Source: Clostridia bacterium (GTDB lineage Bacteria > Bacillota > Clostridia > RGIG6154). From it: 5,128 nt of DNA. Below are positions 1-5,128 of this stretch, piece after piece. The stretch covers positions 1 to 5,128 of the forward strand of contig JAFWXG010000050.1 in NCBI GenBank assembly GCA_017523005.1. The letters are read 5' to 3'. The notes below the pieces were generated by a model, which was given only the letters and a program-made list of their open reading frames with translations, had not been told where the DNA came from and ran no database searches. The position numbers were made by a program, and so were the translations under genes. The first letter of the stretch is position 1. Each line of letters opens with the position of its first letter.

Positions 1-3000
1 GCCCAGAAAGTATCTAAAGAAGCAGGAGCCACTGTGTCATTAGTAAAGTCACAGACTGAGCCATTCACAAGTACTTTACCGCGTCTTCCGCCGGCTGCTG
101 CATCATAAGTTAACACATAAGCATTGTATTCGCCTGCTGTTGCTACGCCGAAAGTATAATTAAATTCCTGATTTTTGCCCTGCATCATTTTTACACTGTT
201 GTCGCCTGTTGTAGCCATATCACTGCCTGCTGCTTTTAATGCAGAAATAAATACTGTTCCGTCAGGAAAAGCACGCATATTCACTGTGTTAGGTGTGAAC
301 TTAACGCTTGTAATGTTAGTAGCATTCCAATCGCTTGAAAGTGCTGATTTGGTTGCATAGGCTTCGCCGCCTGCCGCAACATAAGCTTCATTAAATGAAT
401 TTAAATCAACGCTTAAGCATACATCCTTTTTATCGCTTGTAGGACGAGCTCCATAAATCGGAACAACAATCTCTTTGCCTTTGAATGTAAGCTTAAATGC
501 AACTTCACTAATAAATTCGCAATAAATATTGGGATTGCCTGCAGTACCTGTAAGAGCACCGTTGATACCAAGTGCACGCATTTCATCAGGTTTGCCGTCT
601 CCGGTTGTATCTGTCGGGAAGAAGTAGTTTTCTAAAAATCCCGGATTCTTTTCAATACCGAAATCTATTTCAAGATAGCTGCTACCAAAATACCATGTTG
701 TGGGTGTGAAATCCTCAAAGTTAGACTGAACAAAATGGTCTCCGTTATCTTCAGGTTCCTGTTCAGCTACAATAGGTGCTATTGTGGCATCATTAGCAAG
801 TGTTTTTTCTGTACCATCTCCAAATGTGGTTTTAACATTAAATACTATTTTCTTAGTCGGGTCTTCTGTAACAGGGATTAAAAATTCAAACGGGAATGTT
901 GTATCGGTTACAGTTGTTACCTGATCTTCCCCTTCATAATGCCACGACAAAACAGATTGTTGAATACCCTTTTCTCCATCGCCTATAGCTTGCTGAGTTT
1001 TAGAACTCGATCTTGCGTCTGTTGAGCGACCACCTACAAAGATATAACCCATATATGCAGTATCATCTAATGCTAAAGCATAGGCTTTCACATCATATCC
1101 TGTTTCAGTGGAGTATCCTTTAGTGGTAAGTGTAGTTGTATTGTATGATGGTGTGTATGTATTTCCTTCATACATTAAACCAAGTGCAGATTCACCCATA
1201 TCATCAGTATCTAACTGGAATGCACTTCCTTTAGCATATTCAGGGATTGTAATTCCTGTTCCATCTACTGCAACAGTCAAGATTCCTTTTGCAGGAACTG
1301 TAACTTCTAATCTGTCATAATTTACTGTGCCCGTGGTTTTATTGCCAGCCTGGTCGTAAATTGTAGCAGTTGAACCGGATGTTATGCCCAAATCAGAGTT
1401 AAAGTTTAATGTTACTGTTTGAGCTGTGTCGCTTGCATTAGTTAACGCAAATGCTGCTCTGCCGTCCTTACGACCTGCAATCCAGTCGATTTGTTTTGCA
1501 TCTGTTCCTGATAATGTAATTGTGCCCTCTTTAAGCCATGGCCACATATCCTCTTCATCATACATACTGCCCGGCTCATATCCGTACTGACGGGTATTGA
1601 ACCAAACATATCCCTGACTTCTTACATACGGAAAATCAATCTTTCCATCAGATTTTACCCATGCATTTGAGAATAAATAATCCTGTAATGCTGCAAGGTA
1701 TGGTGGAATATGAGTGAAATATAACTGAGTTGAGTCAAAACCTTTTTTAGGATAGTCTTCTTGTCCGTATGTGGTATAATAGTTTGCAACATAGTATCCT
1801 GGATAATTAGATGAACGGCCTACCAAAGAGCTTCGAGCCATATCCATCATAAGCTGGTCATTGGACAAATATCCAAGACGAAGCAGTTCGCCTGCCCAAG
1901 TAGACATAAAGATACTTTGGTTTTGAGTTGAACATGAAGTTGCCTGCTCTAAGCTCAAACCTACACGGGATGCTACCCAGAACGGGAAAGGTGTGTCATC
2001 AACTAAAATAGCATCGTCTGTATAACCTGTTACTTCTTTTTCCTGAAATACAGCGCCTTGTGCACCAGTTCCACTGTTTATATTCTCTAATGTAGCACCT
2101 CGACGATATCCTGTAGCATCATAGAACCATGTTCTCTTTGTTGTCCATTGATTTTCTTTCAGTATAAGGTCTACATCTGGTGTGTACATTTGTTCTTTGC
2201 TTGTCGGCATATCTGTTGCACGCATTACCGGTAATGCACGGCGTGCAGATTCAATCGCACCATCTAAATATTTTCGTTCTCCTGTCGCCTCGTACATTTC
2301 AAGCTGTGACTGGAAATGAGGATAATAATCAATATTGACAAATGAAGCTAAATCAGTATTTAAATTTGAAGAAGCAAATGTGCGGTTATTGATATAATTG
2401 TCGGTATATGAAACAGCATTGGTTAAATTTTCGTCGCCGTTTGCTATATCATACCACAAAGCCTGCGATGGGTTAGGCAAACCTTGTGCTCTTGTGTCTA
2501 TATTAAGAAATATCTGTTTTTTCTTTGCTATATTTCTGAATATCGGCATTCTGCCTCGTGACAAAAGATATGCACCTTCAAATGTGGAGTTCGGAAAAGC
2601 ATCACTGTATGCAAGTTCCTTGTTGATAGGCCCTTCTGTTGCACCCCCATATGAATACTCATCAGTAAAACCGCTCTTATTTCTTGTTAACATATACGCC
2701 ATTGAAGGCAAAGTTCTTCTCATTAAGAGGTCTTTATCGTCAGTTAACAGATAATTCTGAAGATATACCAAAGCATCTGAAACCTCTACATTGTTTGTAT
2801 CTTCAGTATAGTAGTGTGCGAGCATATCGTTTGACCAACCGCTAAGAGAGTCATCCTTCATAAGGTCTAATATATTAAACACTGTATCTGTCATTGAAGC
2901 AAAATAGTTATCACGATAGTCATATACGCCTCTTAAATCTTTTACTACATGAGAATAACAATCATACCATCCTGTATTTTCTCTTGATGTAGATACAGTT

Positions 3001-5128
3001 GAAAGAGGTCTGTATGCGAATTCAAAAGTCTGTCCTGATGTGAAAGTGCTTGTTTCACTGCCTATCAAAGGTGCAAAAACTGCCGGAAGAGCACCACCTT
3101 GATTACCTGTTGTGTTCATTCCAAACTTAGACTGGCCTAAAGTATAATCAAGAGTCATATCTTGCTCTTTAAAGTCTTTTTTTGTTTGAGTTGCCTGCAT
3201 GTGGGTCCAATGACCTTTTGTAACAGAGCTTTCGTCTACCGCAACACCTAATGTAATCTCCTGACCTGAACTATTTGGTTTGTAGGTCATCTGAGTGTGG
3301 TTTGTTGTAGAGAATGCTTCCGGAACGAGAGTTCCTCTATCTGGGTATCTGCTTTCCTGCCATCTATATGGATTTAATACATACCCTACTTCAGCTCTTG
3401 AAATTTCGTTAACATTATTAAAGAAACCGAATGAATATTCGCCGGCTTTTTTAGTTGTTGCTTGTACAGATACTTTCGGTTCTTTATCTCCCGCCTCGAG
3501 AGTCCAGGTCGCTGTAATATCCGCCAATGTACCTGATGCAGTCATTGTTACGGTATTTGCATCAACCTGTGTTAATGTTGTAGGAATCAACCATTCAGGT
3601 TGACCTGCTTCAAATACATTGCCTGTATTTCCTTTAATAGTCATACTTCCTTCATCATCAGAGTATGTGTATGATGTATTAAATCTGGGATAATAGTCCT
3701 CCAAAAGTTTGGTTGCTGAATTAGCATAAATCACCAAAAAGCCAAGACCATCATCATAACCAACAGTTTCCACACCGCCTACCTCTGTTTTACGCTGAAC
3801 AGATTGAGTTCCGTCTGCTGATGTTCCTAAATTAAATGTTACGGCTGTGTTGCTGTTTGAAAGAGTAGCTGTTGATGAAATTGATGTATGTGCTTCCTGA
3901 TATTCTGCAGGGTACGCAATATCATTTTCATAAACTGATACTTTTTTTAAATAACAAGCTGTGTCCGCAGCCGAAGTAACTGAAGAGTCATCATAACCTT
4001 GAGTATCCTGATTAAGACTGATAAACGGGTCATTTGAAATCAAAACCGCATCAAAACGGGCATTTGCAGCATCTGTATATGCTTTTAATTCAAGATGTCC
4101 GTTTGTTATTGTTATAGGTGTTTCAGACTTTTCCCATTTCCAGCCTTCTCCTGAAGAATCGGTAATTTCTCCATGAGTTCCGAAATATGTAATTTCCTGA
4201 CCCAGTGATCCCAACCATCCTGCTTTATACTTTTTGTATATATTGCTGTTATTAGCTTTAAAATGGAAGGTTCTTGTGCCCTGGTTTGAGCTGAAGTCAG
4301 CAGAATGAACATAAAGATTATATGTTCCGTTAGGCAAATTATAGCTTCCGAGTGCAGGATTTGTGCTCTTCGCTGAGCTCTTCAACAGGTAATCTTTATA
4401 GCGTAGATGGATAGATCCGCCTTCATAAACTCTTTCCCAAGCACCCACACTTAACAAATTATCAGATGTAACTAAGAAAGATTGATAAGGGTCTTTCTTT
4501 TCAACAAATTTAAAACCTGTCAAGCGGGCATATGTCCCCGAACCTTTTTTTACAGAAATTGTTTCGTATTTTGTTTCTGAAAAATCGGCATAGGTAACTT
4601 TATGCCAGCCAGGCGCCATATTATCGCCACCGTAAGACCATGTAGTAATATTTCCTTGTACATCCTTTAATTCAAAAGTCAGGCTGCTGTCTGATTTCCC
4701 GCCATTTTCAGGGAAAAAATAGTAAATGTCAGATACAGCTGAAATAGTATCAGGAATATCCCATGTTGCAGTTACATCTGCACCTGATGTATAATATGTT
4801 TTTGTGCCATTAAAGTTATAAAGACCTGAACCTGCCCAACCTGTAGTGTCAATCATAGTTGTATCTAAATATACAGCTTCAGTAGGAACAAGCTCCATAC
4901 CCTGAGATGCTATTGCAGCAGGATTGCTTACCACAACGGTATCTCCAGGCTTAAATGTGTAAGAGCCGAAATAATAACTGTCGGCTGTACTAACAGACAA
5001 AGCCTTTGTGTAGGAAGCCTTTACAGACCCACTTCCATCATACTTGCCGTCTGATGCTGTGATTGTGACAGTAACATCAGAATTTGCTACAAGTGAAATC
5101 TTAACATAAGCCTCCCCTGTATAATCTA
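1..5128 (-). CDS. Giant modular extracellular protein, probable polysaccharide-active enzyme (internal fragment, partial at both ends)
   Basis: One minus-strand frame is open for 1708 codons across the whole window, so the true protein is longer than 1700 residues. No start, signal peptide, anchor or stop is visible. The product is Thr/Ser/Asn/Tyr-rich with six cysteines, typical of secreted Gram-positive proteins. Beta-rich modules (residues 1-712) precede a helical domain (about 713-1203) that resembles the (alpha/alpha) toroids of glycoside hydrolases and polysaccharide lyases. A small beta domain ending VPAKGILTVAV and more beta modules follow. The helical domain carries toroid-like hairpins such as LEMYEATGERKYLDGA (942-957) and aromatic- and acid-rich loops (D822-P833, D1043-W1050, S1105-Y1112, D1190-W1197) that could line a sugar cleft. 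The beta modules at either end probably bind carbohydrate. I recognise the architecture but not a named enzyme family, and the substrate is unknown. It could also be a non-catalytic adhesin or surface-layer-linked protein. Codon use is even along its length and I see no frameshift. The coding call is near certain; the enzymatic role is inference. Confidence 0.95.
3..179 (-). other. Protein region: start of a further beta-sandwich module, residues 1650-1708
   Basis: GKNQEFNYTFGV is followed by AGEYNAYVLTYDA, GRRGKVLVNGS and a FTNDTVAPASLDTFW segment that runs off the window. The 'aGeYnayv.tyda' strand pair resembles the 'aG.Y.vyv.y' strands of CBM6/35-like and golvesin-like sandwiches. It is probably another glycan-binding module, but it is incomplete here and the call is by pattern only. 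Confidence 0.35.
180..752 (-). other. Protein region: beta-rich module with a calcium-loop-like motif, residues 1459-1649
   Basis: The region opens NFEDFTPTTWYFGSSYLEID, then a GFLENYFFPT segment and the motif DTTGDGKPDE (D1506, D1510, D1514, E1515; positions 611-582). That D-x-T-x-D-G-x-P-D-E spacing matches thrombospondin type 3 and dockerin/EF-hand-like calcium loops. Only one copy is present, so this is not a dockerin pair. Later strands include EVAFKLTFKGKEIVVPIYGA and VCLSVDLNSFNEAYVAAGG, and an NITSVKFTPNTVNMRAF segment. Calcium could stabilise the fold outside the cell. Function beyond that is unknown. Confidence 0.4.
753..1259 (-). other. Protein region: beta-rich module, residues 1290-1458
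   Basis: Predicted strands include YDVKAYALALDDTAYMGYIF followed by VGGRST, SVLSWHYEGED, TFPFEFLIPVTED and KKIVFNVKTTFGDG. The ending IAPIVAEQEPEDNGD is Pro/Glu/Asp-rich and reads as a short linker to the next module. The content is that of a secreted beta-sandwich, perhaps a further accessory domain of the enzyme unit. I do not recognise the family. Confidence 0.35.
1260..1517 (-). other. Protein region: small closing beta-sandwich after the helical core, residues 1204-1289
   Basis: The sequence AKQIDWIAGRKDGRAAFALT is followed by a TAQTVTLNFN strand, an ATIYDQAGNKTT turn and LEVTVPAKGILTVAVDG. This is the usual form of the small C-terminal beta domain that closes many glycoside hydrolases and lyases: a strand that reports on 'the sugar' site, a D-x-x-G turn, then a 'l.VpakG' hairpin ending the catalytic unit. 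It supports reading residues of about 400-1289 as a single enzyme unit. Its own role is structural. Confidence 0.5.
1518..2990 (-). other. Protein region: (alpha/alpha)-toroid-like helical domain, probable catalytic core, residues 713-1203
   Basis: The composition changes here from beta-rich to helix-rich. Successive amphipathic helices come in pairs: NYFASMTDTVFNILDLMKDD, VSDALVYLQNYLLTDDKDLL, RRTLPSMAYMLTR, PHFQSQLEMYEATGERKYLD with IESARRALPVM, WVASRVGLSLEQA, STWAGELLRLGYLS with DQLMMDMARSSLVG, and YLAALQDYLFSNAW. The pair built on MYEATGERKYLDGA is the classic 'ly.aTGd.kYl..A' hairpin seen across toroid sugar hydrolases and lyases. Acidic and aromatic loops between helices hold candidate catalytic residues: D822, E823, E831, D1043, D1044, D1190, E1191, E1192 and D1193. 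H927 and Y925 in NIDYYPHFQ are also possible. The catalytic mechanism cannot be decided from one sequence. A non-catalytic helical scaffold remains possible. Confidence 0.5.
2991..4016 (-). other. Protein region: linker plus large beta (supersandwich-like) domain preceding the helical core, residues 371-712
   Basis: A polar linker (NQDTQGYDDSSVTSAADT) leads into roughly 300 residues of predicted beta-strands with very few helices. Examples are TSISSTATLSNSNTAVTFNL, GLGFLVIYANS, SMTIKGN, TVTMTASGTLADITATWTLE (W541), KVSVQATTKK, YSFGFFNNV and TFEFAYRPLS. A large beta domain placed directly before an (alpha/alpha) barrel is the arrangement in several glycoside hydrolase clans and in toroid polysaccharide lyases. 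Loops such as NPYRWQESRYPDRG (W589) and KGHWTHMQAT are aromatic and charged and may reach into the active site of the next domain. That role is inference. No family is recognised. Confidence 0.4.
4017..4493 (-). other. Protein region: second beta-sandwich, possible sugar-binding module, residues 212-370
   Basis: This stretch begins DPYQSFLVTSDNL. It contains a PNGTYNLYVHSADF strand pair, an RTFHFKANN strand, a long middle loop with GWLGSLGQEITYFG, and a closing ARFDAVLISNDPFI. The 'G.Y.lyV...' strand and the closing 'aRfDavlIs.Dp' are typical of accessory beta-sandwiches on heparinase-like and other secreted carbohydrate-active enzymes, where the last strand packs the sheet before the next domain. 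Trp and Tyr are frequent (W225, W293, the WKWEK segment), which would suit stacking on sugars. The family is not assigned and the boundaries are approximate. Confidence 0.4.
4494..4874 (-). other. Protein region: golvesin/CBM-like beta-sandwich, residues 85-211
   Basis: The module opens with YLDTTMIDTTGWAGSGLYNF (W97). It continues with a TATWDIPD strand, an extended SDIYYFFPENGG segment, a WSYGG...GWHKVTYADF segment and a final TGFKFVE strand. A 'D...GW...sG' opening, an 'a.atW.ip' strand, a 'W..v' turn and a closing strand in about 125 residues recalls golvesin C-terminal-like and related ligand-binding sandwiches found on secreted enzymes. The similarity is judged by pattern only. The likely role is to tether the enzyme to a glycan. 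It sits N-terminal to a second, similar-sized sandwich. Confidence 0.4.
4875..5126 (-). other. Protein region: C-terminal part of a beta-rich module, residues 1-84
   Basis: Alternating hydrophobic and polar residues (AYVKISLVANSDVTVTITAS) predict short beta-strands, as in an Ig-like or carbohydrate-binding sandwich. The sequence SYTFKPGDTVVVSNP looks like a closing strand pair, and MELVPTEAVYLDT then leads into the next module. The beginning of this module lies beyond the window edge, so its family cannot be judged. Boundaries are approximate. Confidence 0.45.

Noticed and set aside
2398..2754. A 118-residue plus-strand open frame, with smaller ones at 175-360, 1108-1320 and 3295-3603
   Set aside because: All are antisense to the continuous minus-strand coding frame, have unnatural composition and no known domain. 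The long frame explains the region better.
1518..2990. Assigning the helical core to a specific family such as heparinase II/III, GH78, GH127 or GH95
   Set aside because: The overall layout is shared among many toroid enzymes, but I could not identify a family-specific signature, so a named assignment would be a guess.
3942..3950. A run of A on the coding strand within Leu-Lys-Lys codons, a possible slippery site or frameshift
   Set aside because: The same frame continues with sensible protein sequence on both sides, and no downstream alternate frame of note is seen.
4112..4312. A 66-residue minus-strand open frame
   Set aside because: It lies in a different minus-strand frame inside the long gene, with no ribosome binding site seen and no recognisable domain. 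It is a shadow frame.
5105..5118. GGGGAGG followed closely by ATG on the minus strand, resembling a ribosome binding site and start
   Set aside because: The ATG is out of frame with the long gene and its own frame stops after six codons (ATG TTA AGA TTT CAC TTG TAG). The purine run is coding sequence for Gly-Glu-Ala.
1..5128. Search for CRISPR arrays, tandem DNA repeats, insertion sequences, tRNA or rRNA genes, promoters and terminators
   Set aside because: No regular repeats, inverted-repeat ends, RNA gene folds or intergenic gaps were seen. The whole window is accounted for by one coding frame.

Overview
The window looks like the interior of one very long protein-coding gene read on the minus strand. 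One frame runs without a stop from position 5126 down to position 3 (1708 codons), and neither the start nor the stop codon is inside the window. All residue numbers in this annotation count from the first complete codon (5126-5124 = residue 1), so they are fragment numbers and not true protein positions.

The translation reads as a large, modular, extracellular protein. It is rich in Thr, Ser, Asn, Tyr and Asp, has only six cysteines, and is mostly beta-strand-like. An alpha-helical core of about 490 residues sits in the middle. Proposed order, N- to C-terminal: (1) end of a small beta module, 5126-4875; (2) a golvesin/CBM-like beta-sandwich, 4874-4494; (3) a second beta-sandwich with a sugar-binding-module look, 4493-4017; (4) a linker and a large beta 'supersandwich'-like region, about 4016-2991; (5) an (alpha/alpha)-toroid-like helical domain, about 2990-1518, probably catalytic; (6) a small closing beta-sandwich ending in a VPAKG motif, 1517-1260; (7) further beta modules, 1259-180, one holding a calcium-loop-like motif; (8) the start of another beta module, 179-3. 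A beta domain, then a helical toroid, then a small beta domain is the layout of many glycoside hydrolases and polysaccharide lyases. The likely role is therefore extracellular polysaccharide binding and breakdown. I could not assign the core to a named family from sequence alone.

Organism: moderately low GC (roughly 40 percent by eye), codon use favouring ACA, GCA, TTA, AGA and AAA, TGG as the only tryptophan codon (no sign of TGA recoding), and a giant modular secreted protein all fit an anaerobic, fibre-degrading Clostridia-type Firmicute, for example from the gut. This is a weak inference. No RNA gene, mobile element, CRISPR array, promoter or terminator was found, and no second gene is supported on either strand.
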